In this document: positions 8,549 through 17,055 of the stretch, in pieces
Layout of the letters: each line of letters opens with the position of its first letter
Numbering within the stretch: the stretch's first letter is position 1
Assembly: GCF_002356555.2 (NCBI RefSeq)
Contig: NZ_AP017372.2
Location: 930,001 to 994,000, forward strand
Length of the DNA stretch: 64,000 bases
Direction: 5' to 3'
From: Halorhodospira halochloris
Lineage (GTDB): Bacteria > Pseudomonadota > Gammaproteobacteria > Nitrococcales > Halorhodospiraceae
Position numbers and translations under genes: made by a program
Notes under the pieces: model-generated
The model's input: the letters and a program-made list of their open reading frames with translations, nothing else
Database searches by the model: none
What the model was told of the DNA's origin: nothing

Positions 8549-9671
8549 GGATCATCCCTGCTGGGATCTCTACCGCGGGAGCAGTTTGATCTTGGTTTGG
8601 CCAGCCTTGCTGGACATTGATGCGCTGTTGGTCCAGCCCTTGTTCTGCCAGTTTTTGCCGTAGCTGCGGGATTCTAGCCTGTAAGGCGGCGACAGTCTTC
8701 GCGCAAGTGCTCCACCAGGCGCAGTCGATCGATTTGCCCTGCAGTAAAAGGGCAACATACATTGGTGCAGCGGCGGGCAAATCGAGGCTCGCATCTACAG
8801 TAAAAACCCGCTGAATCTCGTTGCTATCGGTTTCATTGGTATGCTGAGTTGTCTCTGCGCTGCTCCAGCGTATGCGCAGGCTCGCCGACCCCAGCCCATT
8901 ATCGTCGCGTAGTGGTATCTCTAAGGACCAATCAGCCTGCTGGTTGAGGGCAAGACGGGTCTGGAGAGCGGTGATCCGCGCGAGGAAGGCCTCGGCACTA
9001 TTTAGGATTGGGTCCTGCTGAGAAGGTGTTGCTTCCAGGGAGGGAGCGTGTGTAGCTCTCCTAGTGCTGGTGCTGGTGCTGGTGCTGGTGCTGGTGCTGG
9101 TGCGAATGTTGGTGCTGGAATTGGAGCCGGTGTCAGAGCGCATCGCCCTTATCCAGCGCAATAGTTGAGCCTTTTGGTCTTTGGCTAAATCTTCAGGGGT
9201 TTGAGTAGACGCTATGCGGTGCTCACAGAAAAGCCCGGAGTTGTAAAAGGCTTGGTTGAATGAACCGGGGTGCTGCAGGCTGTGCAGGGTAGGTAAGGAG
9301 CTGATGAAGTTGCTCTGCGCTACATCATAAGTACCAAGATTGCTTGTCATGGACTTAATCAGCTGCTTGACACTACCTTGACGGGGGATCGTCTGGCGCA
9401 GCGTTTGCTGCAGGGCGGGGCGCTGACCGAAGTGCTCTACTACCCTTAAGATCAAATCCTGGCGTATGTCCGCAACCTCGAGAAGCAATCTATCTCCATC
9501 GGCTACGATCGTCTCGGCGCGAGCCGGCAGGCGATTTTCGCCAAATACTAAAACTAGTCCATGGGGGGATTTGCGGACGTTGGCGATGAACCTCTGGCCC
9601 AGAGAAAAAGTCAGGGGCAATCGGCCTGTCATTTGCGGGAAACAGATTTGGATCTGATTAAGGCCGACCAT
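8535..9671 (-). CDS. FliK-like flagellar hook-length control family protein
   Basis: 378 residues. No signal peptide. The order is a beta-rich N-terminal domain, a Ser/Thr-rich linker with a (TS)n tract around residues 190-204, and a C-terminal globular domain with SLEIPLRDDNGLGSASLRIRW, the kind of strand pair found in FliK C-terminal domains. Together with the overlapping FlhB-like gene downstream it forms the two-gene module seen beside flagellar or chemotaxis loci in gammaproteobacteria. Its presumed role is interaction with the type III export gate. The linker is encoded by a DNA hexamer repeat (listed separately), so linker length may vary between strains. Start is GTG/ATG-type at 9671 (MVGLNQIQI); product assignment is from context plus domain shape. 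Confidence 0.6.
   Translation of the reverse strand: MVGLNQIQICFPQMTGRLPLTFSLGQRFIANVRKSPHGLVLVFGENRLPARAETIVADGDRLLLEVADIRQDLILRVVEHFGQRPALQQTLRQTIPRQGSVKQLIKSMTSNLGTYDVAQSNFISSLPTLHSLQHPGSFNQAFYNSGLFCEHRIASTQTPEDLAKDQKAQLLRWIRAMRSDTGSNSSTNIRTSTSTSTSTSTSTRRATHAPSLEATPSQQDPILNSAEAFLARITALQTRLALNQQADWSLEIPLRDDNGLGSASLRIRWSSAETTQHTNETDSNEIQRVFTVDASLDLPAAAPMYVALLLQGKSIDCAWWSTCAKTVAALQARIPQLRQKLAEQGLDQQRINVQQGWPNQDQTAPAVEIPAGMIHEQA
9064..9099. repeat. Six tandem GTGCTG hexamers
   Basis: Six perfect copies of GTGCTG followed by a decayed seventh. On the coding (minus) strand they encode alternating Ser-Thr in the linker of the FliK-like protein. Being a multiple of three, slippage would alter linker length without a frameshift. 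Confidence 0.9.
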
Positions 9672-9751
9672 TGTTAGTTAAGTTTCCCGCTTAATTGCTG
9701 TTGCATGGCATATGGCAAGGGGGTATTGATGCTTCCTCCTTGCTGATTTGG

Positions 9752-11434
9752 CTAATTATCGATCGCCTCTTCTATGGATGAGAAGGTTCTGGCCCAAGGT
9801 CCGAACCTGCGCACTTCATCTGGCAGTTGATTGATTTGCGTGTTGGCCGCTGTGCGGTCTTCGTGGCTGCCGTAAACCAATATGTACCACGGCTCTCCTT
9901 CTCGGCGGCTCTCAATGATTTGCGTATCTTCATTTAGGCCGTGCTCTTCGGCATAGTTGACTACAGAGTCGCGGTTTCTGGCGCCGAGCAGTTGGATGGT
10001 GAAGTGTTCACTGTTTTGCTCCTCAAGCCACTGGTTGGTGTCTTGATCCTCAGGGTCGTCTGCCTCTGCAGCCGCTAGTTGCTCTTGCTCGTCAGGTGCC
10101 GTTTCTTCTGTGGCTGCAGCCACTTCAGGGTCTTCATCTAATGGCTCAGCTTCGTCTTGCTGAAGTTCATGCTCATGGTCGTCCTCAGCGGCGATATCCT
10201 GGGTTTGCTCGTCTTCAGCCTCGGGTTCCTCATGGCCGGTCTCAGCAGCCTCCTCCTCCAGGGATGGGGAGTCATCCTGTAGGTCATCATCTACCTGGTC
10301 GGATTCTGTTTCTAAATCTGCGCGCAGCTCGCGGCTGAAGCTGTATTGGCTAGGCATGGTTAAATCGTAAGGCGCTTCTCCATCATCGCGAAGCGCTTCG
10401 GATTCACTATCCCCACCTTGCAGCGGCGTACCTTCGGGTGGTTCGGAGGTGTTTGCGGTGCCGTTTTCAGTCGGTGGTTGGGCGGTTATGTCAAGATCGG
10501 GTTCTGAAATGCTAAATATATCGGTGCCTGATACATACCATGCGGCGCCAGCGCAGAAGATAGCAGCCCCTGAGCCAGCGAGGAGTGGCCAGCGCAATCT
10601 TTTGTCTCCCTTCTTGATGGGTGAGGTGGCGCTAGGCAGATCATCATAGCGTTTTGCTAACCTGTCGCTCAGAGTGCGGTATGCATGATGATGTATTGCG
10701 GAGGGGTATCCATCTGAGTCATAGAAAATGGCCTGTTTTTCTTTTTTGCTCAATAGATCAGGTTCGGCACCAGCACTGGTTAGACGGTGTTCCAGGTAGG
10801 CGTCGGTCTGCTGCTCATTAAAGGGGAAGAGATGCGTTGTATGGATTCTCTCTTGTGGCAGCAGTGAATCTAGGCTTGTCCGGCCTTTGCGGGCTTTACC
10901 CTCTTGGTTCTGGTTGGTGGCAAGAACGATGCCGAAACCTTCACCACTCCGATCAAGTTCGCTCCACAGGCTTATGAGTTCGGAGCTAGTTTGCTCGGGC
11001 AGTTGTTCAGCATCATCGATGACTATTACCGGCCGGGTGCCGGCGCGTCTTGCCCCTTTTATTTTGTGTTTTATCTGCGATCTATCAATCGAAGTGGCGG
11101 CCAGCTCAGGGTCGTTTTCCATGCAGGCGCGCAGGTTGGCGAATAACTCTTCGGCGGTTGTTGTCGGGGCGGCCTGCATATAGGTCATCTGCAGCCCTGG
11201 GGGCTGGAGTTCAATCAGGCGCTGGAGGAAGGTTGTCTTGCCAAGGCCGGCGCTGGCACGTACGAATACAACCCTCTCTCCACTCTGCAGCAGGCTTAGG
11301 GCGACATTTAATTGGGTTATGCGGGCGGTATCCTCAAATTGAGGGAGCGGATCAGCAAACGGCTGACCGGTAAGCCCTAGGCGGTATAGCCCTTCTTCGG
11401 AAAATTTGAGTTCATTGCCTGGCTGTGTCGCCAT
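9752..11434 (-). CDS. damX: DamX-like AAA ATPase with SPOR domain
   Basis: 560 residues. N-terminal ATPase of the ExeA/DamX type: Walker A ASAGLGKTT (about 61-69), Walker B RPVIVIDDAEQLP, and a sensor-like VLATNQNQ. A single transmembrane helix follows (LAGSGAAIFCAGAAWYV), then a very acidic, Glu/Gln-rich periplasmic linker of about 170 residues, and a C-terminal SPOR domain (FTIQLLGARNRDSVVNYA through YILVYGSHEDR) that binds denuded glycan strands at the septum. This is the DamX architecture, a divisome-associated protein. The usual neighbours aroK, aroB and dam are absent here. The length and acidity of the linker exceed those of enteric DamX and fit a halophile. Confidence 0.85.
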   Translation of the reverse strand: MATQPGNELKFSEEGLYRLGLTGQPFADPLPQFEDTARITQLNVALSLLQSGERVVFVRASAGLGKTTFLQRLIELQPPGLQMTYMQAAPTTTAEELFANLRACMENDPELAATSIDRSQIKHKIKGARRAGTRPVIVIDDAEQLPEQTSSELISLWSELDRSGEGFGIVLATNQNQEGKARKGRTSLDSLLPQERIHTTHLFPFNEQQTDAYLEHRLTSAGAEPDLLSKKEKQAIFYDSDGYPSAIHHHAYRTLSDRLAKRYDDLPSATSPIKKGDKRLRWPLLAGSGAAIFCAGAAWYVSGTDIFSISEPDLDITAQPPTENGTANTSEPPEGTPLQGGDSESEALRDDGEAPYDLTMPSQYSFSRELRADLETESDQVDDDLQDDSPSLEEEAAETGHEEPEAEDEQTQDIAAEDDHEHELQQDEAEPLDEDPEVAAATEETAPDEQEQLAAAEADDPEDQDTNQWLEEQNSEHFTIQLLGARNRDSVVNYAEEHGLNEDTQIIESRREGEPWYILVYGSHEDRTAANTQINQLPDEVRRFGPWARTFSSIEEAIDN

Positions 11435-11561
11435 AATTATCTTCCTGGCTTGAAGCCGGTTGGCACAGCTCTTAATGCGCCCAATCGGGGTAACATCACT
11501 TTAACAATTTCTTGGTCGCTTGTGATCATGTTCCGTGTGGTAAATTTTTCGACGGGAGGCA

Positions 11562-11590
11562 TTGACACCACCGTGGCGGATAGCTATTAT
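11562..11590 (+). promoter_or_regulatory. Sigma-70 promoter for tRNA-Glu
   Basis: Perfect TTGACA at 11562-11567, 17-bp spacer, TATTAT at 11585-11590, ending 22 bp before the tRNA gene. Confidence 0.85.
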
Positions 11591-11612
11591 CTGCATCGCT
11601 TCAAGGCAATAC

Positions 11613-11689
11613 GTCCCCATCGTCTAGACGGCCTAGGACACCACCCTTTCAAGGTGGCGACACGGGTTCGAATCCCGTTGGGGACGCCA
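11613..11689 (+). tRNA. tRNA-Glu (TTC)
   Basis: The cloverleaf is readable: acceptor stem GTCCCCA pairs with TGGGGAC, the anticodon loop CTTTCAA carries TTC at 11648-11650, the anticodon stem is CCACC/GGTGG, and the T-arm is CGGGTTCGAATCCCG. CCA is encoded. It is a single-gene unit with its own promoter, and supplies the substrate of GltX. Confidence 0.97.
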
Positions 11690-11697
11690 ACTCAAGC

Positions 11698-11715
11698 GAG
11701 GGGTTATCACCCCTC
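11698..11715 (+). terminator. Possible terminator hairpin after tRNA-Glu
   Basis: GAGGGGT/ACCCCTC stem of 7 bp with a TATC loop begins 9 bp past the tRNA. There is no T-run behind it, so intrinsic termination would be weak; it may instead mark the 3' processing end. Confidence 0.4.
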
Positions 11716-11790
11716 CACCTCATCAAACAAGACTCGTATCTAACACCTATCAAAAATAGCCCTGAGCGCGTCAGCCTGGGGCGCCCCAGC

Positions 11791-13584
11791 CTAACAATCA
11801 CTCAGCTCGACACGATTTGATCTGTCTTGCTGATATTCATTGAGCTGATCGGCGAACTGCAAAGCGCAGAAACGCCGATATAACCTGTTGTTCGCCTGCA
11901 GCTCAGCGTGAGTTCCTTGCGCTTCGATCCTGCCGTGGTTGAAAACGATAATACGCTCCGCGGCCTTTACTGTTGCCAACCGATGGGCGATCACCACAGT
12001 AGTGCGGCCAGCCATAAGCCGCTGTAATGCTTGCTGGACAATTTGCTCGTTCTCCGGATCGAGGGCGCTGGTTGCCTCATCGAGCAGCAACAGCGCCGGG
12101 TTACGCAGCAAAGCCCGCGCTATAGCAATCCGCTGGCGCTGACCGCCGGAGAGTTGTACCCCATTCGGACCAAGCTCGGTGTCTAACCCTTGTGGCAAAT
12201 CTCTTAAAAAATCGAGGGCGTTGGCATCTCGAGCAGCCTGTTCTACCTCCGTATCGCTCGCCCCCGGCTTACCATAGCGGATATTCTCGGCAGCGCTGCC
12301 AGTAAAGAGTACCGGCTCCTGTGCCACCAAGCCGGTACAGGCGCGCAGCTGGGAAGGATCAAGGTGGCGCAAATCAACGCCATCGAACCTTACAGCCCCC
12401 TTGTCGGGATCATGGAAGCGCAACATCAACTGTAACACCGTGCTTTTCCCGGCCCCGGAAGGCCCGACCAGGGCTACACGATGACCAGCCGGGACGGTGA
12501 AGCTAACATCCTGCAAAGCGGGTAGCTGAGGACGACCCGGATAGCTAAAGGTTACCTCGGCGAAGCTGACTTCACCGCGCGGCGGCCTAGCTAGCGGCAC
12601 CGGATGGGCAGGCGCTTGGATCTGCGGCTCGGTGTCTATGAGTTCAAAGATACGGTCGGTAGCTCCTGCCGCGCGCAGGATTTCACCCGCGACCTCAGCA
12701 ATAGATGCTATCGAACTGGCAGCCAATACGGCGTAAAAGACAAAGGCTGAAAGCTCACCAGGGCTCATCCTCCCGGCAAGAACTTCATGGCCTCCCTGCC
12801 AGAGAACGGCCCCAACTGCAGCAAAGACAAACAGCAATGCCACCCCGGTCAACCACGCACGCTGCCAGGTGCGCCTTATGGCGGTATTGAAAGCTTGCTC
12901 GACCCGTTCCGCGTAACGCCGCTGATCCTCCCTCTCATGACCGAAAGCCTGAACAGTGGTCATGGCGTGGAGCGACTCTCCGGCAAAACTACCGAGATCG
13001 GCAACGCGGCTCTGACTATCCCGGGATAGGCGGCGCACACGGCCACCGAACCACCATATCGGCAACATGATTAATGGGATGCCTATGACCACTAGGGAAG
13101 CAAGCTGTGGGCTAGTGACAAAGAGCAGCGTTAGGGCACCAACAAAGGTCAGTGTGTTACGCAGAGCGATGGAGATTGCTGACCCAAAAAGGTTCTGCAG
13201 TACAGTGGTGTCAGCCGTTAAGCGAGATTGGATCTCGCCTGCACCATTGCGCTCAAAAAAGTCCGGCTCCAAATTCAGCAGGCGGTTGTAGACTAGACTC
13301 CTTAAATCAGCAGCAAGGCGCTCACCAATCCAGGTGATTAAATAGTGGCGGCTTGCCGATGCAATTGCCAGTATCAGGATCATGCCCAGGGTTGCCACTA
13401 GGGCGCGATCAAGCATTTGCGCATCGCCCTCGGCGATCCCTTGATCAATTAGAAGGCGCAAACCTTGACCGATAGCCAGCACCCCGCCAGCGGCAATTAG
13501 CATCGCCGTCGCTGCAGCGGCGAGTCGCCAACGATACTGAGCGACCATGCGCGCTAAGCGCCAGGTGGTCGATTTTAACTGCAC
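11791..13584 (-). CDS. ABC exporter, fused permease-ATPase (MsbA/LmrA type)
   Basis: 597 residues. N-terminal six-helix transmembrane domain (residues about 1-310, type-1 exporter fold with a coupling-helix-like LADLRSLVYNRLLNLEPDFFE), then a complete nucleotide-binding domain: Walker A GPSGAGKST, Q-loop VAQEPVLF, signature LSGGQRQR, Walker B LLLLDEATSALD and H-loop IAHRL. It functions as a homodimer in the inner membrane. It belongs to the MsbA-related subgroup common in proteobacteria. It is not obviously MsbA itself, because the neighbouring lipid A kinase gene lpxK is absent; the substrate is unknown. It is alone on its strand, with palindromic element A directly upstream of its start. 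Confidence 0.85.
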   Translation of the reverse strand: MQLKSTTWRLARMVAQYRWRLAAAATAMLIAAGGVLAIGQGLRLLIDQGIAEGDAQMLDRALVATLGMILILAIASASRHYLITWIGERLAADLRSLVYNRLLNLEPDFFERNGAGEIQSRLTADTTVLQNLFGSAISIALRNTLTFVGALTLLFVTSPQLASLVVIGIPLIMLPIWWFGGRVRRLSRDSQSRVADLGSFAGESLHAMTTVQAFGHEREDQRRYAERVEQAFNTAIRRTWQRAWLTGVALLFVFAAVGAVLWQGGHEVLAGRMSPGELSAFVFYAVLAASSIASIAEVAGEILRAAGATDRIFELIDTEPQIQAPAHPVPLARPPRGEVSFAEVTFSYPGRPQLPALQDVSFTVPAGHRVALVGPSGAGKSTVLQLMLRFHDPDKGAVRFDGVDLRHLDPSQLRACTGLVAQEPVLFTGSAAENIRYGKPGASDTEVEQAARDANALDFLRDLPQGLDTELGPNGVQLSGGQRQRIAIARALLRNPALLLLDEATSALDPENEQIVQQALQRLMAGRTTVVIAHRLATVKAAERIIVFNHGRIEAQGTHAELQANNRLYRRFCALQFADQLNEYQQDRSNRVELSDC

Positions 13585-13635
13585 AGATAGACTCCTTGAT
13601 GGCTCACTGGACTGCCTCCAAAACTACTATTGGGA

Positions 13636-13777
13636 ACCTCTAAAAACTCCGCCGGCGCCACCATCCGCCCCGGTGTGGAGGACGCCGTAAATCCATCCCT
13701 GGAGGCTTCATGGCGCCATCCCTGGCGCCAAGACCTCCACACCGGTGCGGATGGTGGCGCCGGCGGAGTTTTTAGAG
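13636..13777. repeat. Palindromic element, copy A
   Basis: Left arm 13636-13680 and right arm 13733-13777 (45 nt each) pair at 44 of 45 positions. The 52-nt loop (ACGCCGTAAATCC..., with the conserved core CATGGCGCCATCCCTGGCGC) is nearly identical to that of copy B. The ends are CCTCTAAAA / TTTTAGAGG. It lies between the divergent ABC exporter and nrdD. Spurious frames through the loop read VEDAVNPSLEASWRHPWRQD on one strand and should not be taken as genes. Confidence 0.9.
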
Positions 13778-14037
13778 GCCACCTATTGTCACTACTGTTG
13801 TCAGGTGCAGATCCAATCTACTTGTTCGCGCCAAGCTTTAAGCCTTTTGAGCTCCAACTAGGTAGCCTAGCTTGCGTATTTTCCAGGGCTTCTGTCGGCT
13901 TCCGGTTAGCATCAAATTTCTCTCTCTTCCATCTGTCATTGTTTCCACTCTATCCCCTTCAGCACCAGAGGATGCAAATCTTCCATCAGATTAATGCTGT
14001 TGGGAATCTCGTGTTTTAGCTGTTGCCTCACGAGCAT

Positions 14038-14085
14038 GTCCTATATATAGTTGCATGTACCGCACTCCAAATACAACATATAGGG
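14038..14085 (+). promoter_or_regulatory. Possible NrdR box pair upstream of nrdD
   Basis: CTATATATAG at 14041-14050 is a perfect palindrome matching the core of the NrdR box. A weaker ACATATAGG lies about 33 bp downstream (14077 onward), close to the 31-32 bp spacing known for NrdR pairs. It ends about 50 bp before the nrdD start. The second half-site is poor, so this is only a candidate. Confidence 0.35.
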
Positions 14086-14131
14086 CTTGGGCCTGTTAAT
14101 TTTCCACAAACGGCATAAGAGCAGCCAGCAT

Positions 14132-16276
14132 ATGACTCAGATTCCCACTCTTGTTGTAAAGCGCGACGGCAGTAGTGCCTATTTCTGTGCCGATCTTATC
14201 ACCGCGGCTATCGGTAAGGCCGGGGCGGCGACGGATGAGTTCGGTGCCATGGAGGCGCAGCGCTTATCCGAGCAGGTGGTTGCCGCGCTGTCGGGTAGTG
14301 ACCGGCCGGAGGTTGAGCAGATTCAGGATACGGTTGAGAGGGCGCTGTTTGAGGCCGGCTATCTGCGAACCCTGCGGGCGTTTATCGCCTATCGGGAGCA
14401 GCATCAGCGGCTGCGGGCCGATCGTAAGACGCTGATCGATGTTGAGCAGTCGGTTAATGAGTATCTCCAGCGGGATGACTGGCGCGTTAATGCCAATGCC
14501 AACCAGGGTTACTCGTTAGGTGGGCTGATTTTGAATACCTCCGGCAAGATGACCGCCAATTACTGGCTCAATCATGTCTATCCGCCGGAGGTTGGCGATG
14601 CCCACCGCAGTGGTGATATCCATATCCACGATCTTGATCTGCTGGCCGGTTACTGCGCCGGCTGGTCGCTGCGCACCTTTCTTAATGAAGGTCTGAACGG
14701 GGTTGCTGGGCGGGTCGAGGCGGGGCCGCCGCGCCATCTCTCCAGTGCCATCGGCCAGATCGTAAACTTCCTCGGCACGATGCAGAACGAGTGGGCCGGG
14801 GCGCAGGCCTTCAGCTCCTTCGATACCTATCTGGCGCCCTATGTGCGTAAAGACCGGCTCAGTTACCCCGAGGTCCGGCAGAATATTCAGGAGCTGATCT
14901 ATAATCTGAATGTCCCCTCACGTTGGGGGTCGCAGTCACCGTTTATCAATCTGACCTTCGATTGGGTCTGCCCGGAGGATCTGCGTGAGCAGGTGCCGCT
15001 TATCGCCGGGGAGGAGATGGATTTCACCTACGGCGAGTTGCAGGCCGAGATGGATATGATCAACCGCGCCTATATCGAGGTGATGACCGAGGGTGATGCC
15101 AAGGGCAGGGTGTTTACCTTCCCCATCCCGACTTACAACATCACCCCCGATTTTCCCTGGGAGGGCGAGAATGCTGAGCGGTTGATGGAGATGACCGCCA
15201 AGTACGGGCTGCCGTACTTTCAGAATTTCGTCAATTCGGATCTCTCGCCGAATATGATCCGCTCGATGTGCTGCCGGCTGCAACTCGATCTGAGTGAGTT
15301 GCTCAAGCGTGGCAATGGGCTGTTTGGTTCGGCGGAGCAGACCGGGTCGCTGGGTGTGGTGACGGTCAACTGTGCGCGCCTCGGTTACCTGCACCGCGGC
15401 GATGAGGAGGGGCTCTTTGCGGCCCTCGATAGGCTTCTGGAGCTGGGCCGCGATAGCCTGGAGATTAAGCGCAAGGTTATTGACCGCCACATGCAGGCCG
15501 GGCTCTTCCCCTATACTCAGCGCTATTTGGGCACGCTGCGCAACCACTTCTCGACCATCGGCGTGAACGGTATCCACGAGCTGCTACGCAATTTCACCGC
15601 CGATCGCGATGATCTGACCACGGAGGGAGGGCGTGAATTTGCCCTGCGGTTGCTGGATCATATCCGCGCTCGCCTGAGCGAGTTCCAGGAGCAGACCGGC
15701 CATCTCTATAATCTTGAGGCGACGCCGGCCGAGGGGACGACCTACCGCTTTGCCCGAGAAGATCGCAAGCGCTACCCGGACATTCTGCAGGCCGGTACTG
15801 CTGAGGCGCCGTACTACACTAACTCCTCGCAGCTGCCGGTCGACTATACCGATGATCCGTTCGAGGAGCTCGAGCTGCAGGAGGCGCTGCAGGGTAAGTA
15901 CACCGGCGGTACTGTGGTGCATCTCTATATGGGGGAGCGCATCTCCAGTGCCGAGGCGTGTAAGCGCTTGGTACGCCGCGCCCTGGAAGGCTTCCGGGTG
16001 CCGTATTTGACTATTACTCCGACCTTTTCGATCTGCCCAACCCACGGCTATCTCAGTGGCGAGCACACCTTCTGCCCGCACTGCGATGAGGCCTTGCGTG
16101 CGGCCGGGTACGCTGAGCCGCTTGCTGATGATCTGCGCACACGCTGTGAGGTCTGGACGCGGGTGATGGGTTATCACCGCCCGGTGCAGTCGTGGAATGA
16201 CGGTAAGCGAGCCGAGCACCGCGAGCGGGCTTTTTTTGAGGAGCGCCGTGTGGTGGCTGAGGCAGAAGTGGCATGA
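14132..16276 (+). CDS. nrdD: Anaerobic ribonucleoside-triphosphate reductase (class III)
   Basis: Glycyl-radical enzyme making dNTPs without oxygen. The start is set at ATG 14132 (MTQIPTLVVKRDG); an upstream in-frame ATG at 14087 would add 15 unrelated residues. 714 residues. An N-terminal ATP-cone (VVKRDGSSAYFCADLITAAI) provides allosteric control. MCCRLQLDL carries the active-site Cys. Zinc ligands are in ICPTHGYLSGEHTFCPHC near the C-terminus, and the glycyl-radical loop is RVMGYHRP with Gly at about 680, followed by a tail longer than in enteric NrdD. It overlaps nrdG by 4 bp (ATGA). The enzyme needs the NrdG activase, which here looks shortened. Confidence 0.93.
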   Translation: MTQIPTLVVKRDGSSAYFCADLITAAIGKAGAATDEFGAMEAQRLSEQVVAALSGSDRPEVEQIQDTVERALFEAGYLRTLRAFIAYREQHQRLRADRKTLIDVEQSVNEYLQRDDWRVNANANQGYSLGGLILNTSGKMTANYWLNHVYPPEVGDAHRSGDIHIHDLDLLAGYCAGWSLRTFLNEGLNGVAGRVEAGPPRHLSSAIGQIVNFLGTMQNEWAGAQAFSSFDTYLAPYVRKDRLSYPEVRQNIQELIYNLNVPSRWGSQSPFINLTFDWVCPEDLREQVPLIAGEEMDFTYGELQAEMDMINRAYIEVMTEGDAKGRVFTFPIPTYNITPDFPWEGENAERLMEMTAKYGLPYFQNFVNSDLSPNMIRSMCCRLQLDLSELLKRGNGLFGSAEQTGSLGVVTVNCARLGYLHRGDEEGLFAALDRLLELGRDSLEIKRKVIDRHMQAGLFPYTQRYLGTLRNHFSTIGVNGIHELLRNFTADRDDLTTEGGREFALRLLDHIRARLSEFQEQTGHLYNLEATPAEGTTYRFAREDRKRYPDILQAGTAEAPYYTNSSQLPVDYTDDPFEELELQEALQGKYTGGTVVHLYMGERISSAEACKRLVRRALEGFRVPYLTITPTFSICPTHGYLSGEHTFCPHCDEALRAAGYAEPLADDLRTRCEVWTRVMGYHRPVQSWNDGKRAEHRERAFFEERRVVAEAEVA

Positions 16277-16779
16277 GTGCGCAGGTGCTAAGAGTAGGGG
16301 GGATGACCCCCTGCTCGACGGTCGATTTCCCCGATGCCCTGGCGGCGGTGATCTACTGCCAGGGCTGCCCGTGGCGCTGCCACTATTGCCACAATCCGGA
16401 GCTGCTGCCAGCGCGCGGGGAGAATCAGCTGGACTGGGCAGATCTGCTAGCGTGGCTGCGCCGCCGTCAGGGTCTGCTCGATGCGGTGGTCTTCTCCGGC
16501 GGGGAGCCGACCATGCAGCCGGGGATCGTCGGTGCAGTGAAGGCGGTGCGTAACCTTGGTTTTAAGGTCGGGCTGCACACTGCCGGTAGCTACCCACAGC
16601 GGCTACAGGAGGTGCTGGCGTGGGTCGATTGGGTGGCGATGGATATCAAGGGGGAGTGGGCTGATTATCCTGAGGTAACCGGAGTTGCCAATAGCGCTGA
16701 GAAAGCCAGGGAGAGTGTAGAGGCGGTGAAGGCGAGTGGTGTGGCGTATGAGTTGAGGGTGTTGGAGGGGGTTGGTTGA
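16273..16779 (+). CDS. nrdG: Anaerobic RNR activating protein, C-terminally shortened
   Basis: Radical-SAM activase that installs the glycyl radical on NrdD. The cluster motif is CQGCPWRCHYCHNP (CxxxCxxC spacing in PWRCHYC), near residue 30-40, followed by VVFSGGEPTMQ for SAM binding and MDIKG further on. The NrdG2-type family is usually about 220-235 residues. This frame stops at 168, right after ASGVAYELRVLEG, where homologs continue with a TTVHP-type strand and a final helix. The DNA after the stop has no recognisable continuation. Either the tail was lost, with function possibly compromised, or a frameshift lies near 16770. Overlap with nrdD indicates coupled translation. Confidence 0.85.
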   Translation: MSAQVLRVGGMTPCSTVDFPDALAAVIYCQGCPWRCHYCHNPELLPARGENQLDWADLLAWLRRRQGLLDAVVFSGGEPTMQPGIVGAVKAVRNLGFKVGLHTAGSYPQRLQEVLAWVDWVAMDIKGEWADYPEVTGVANSAEKARESVEAVKASGVAYELRVLEGVG

Positions 16780-17013
16780 TTAGGGGCAGGCCTTTGAGAT
16801 TGCGAGACAGATGTTTGTGCTGATGGCGGCTTATGAGGTGGGGGAGTCGTAGACTTTCATAGAAATAACAGCCTGGTGTGCCTGTCTTGGCGCAGATGGG
16901 ATGAAGCTAAAGTTGCCAATTAATGTCCGAGACCTCTCGATCTGAACACCAGAATTGATCTTCGCAGCGTAAAAGGGGAGGGGAATTGATCTTGATTTTG
17001 CAGATTACAACTA

Positions 17014-17035
17014 GCAAACTTATTGCAAGTTTTGC
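17014..17035. promoter_or_regulatory. Inverted repeat upstream of AbiEi-like regulator
   Basis: GCAAACTT-ATTGC-AAGTTTTGC, an 8-bp inverted repeat with one bulged T, ends 20 bp before the GTG start. AbiEi antitoxins bind inverted repeats at their own promoters, so this is a plausible operator. Confidence 0.45.
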
Positions 17036-17055
17036 GCAGTATGAGCAAGTGATCG

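Noticed and set aside
9061-9120. CRISPR-like short repeats
   Set aside because: A continuous hexamer tract inside a coding linker, without spacers. No CRISPR array or cas gene is visible in the window.
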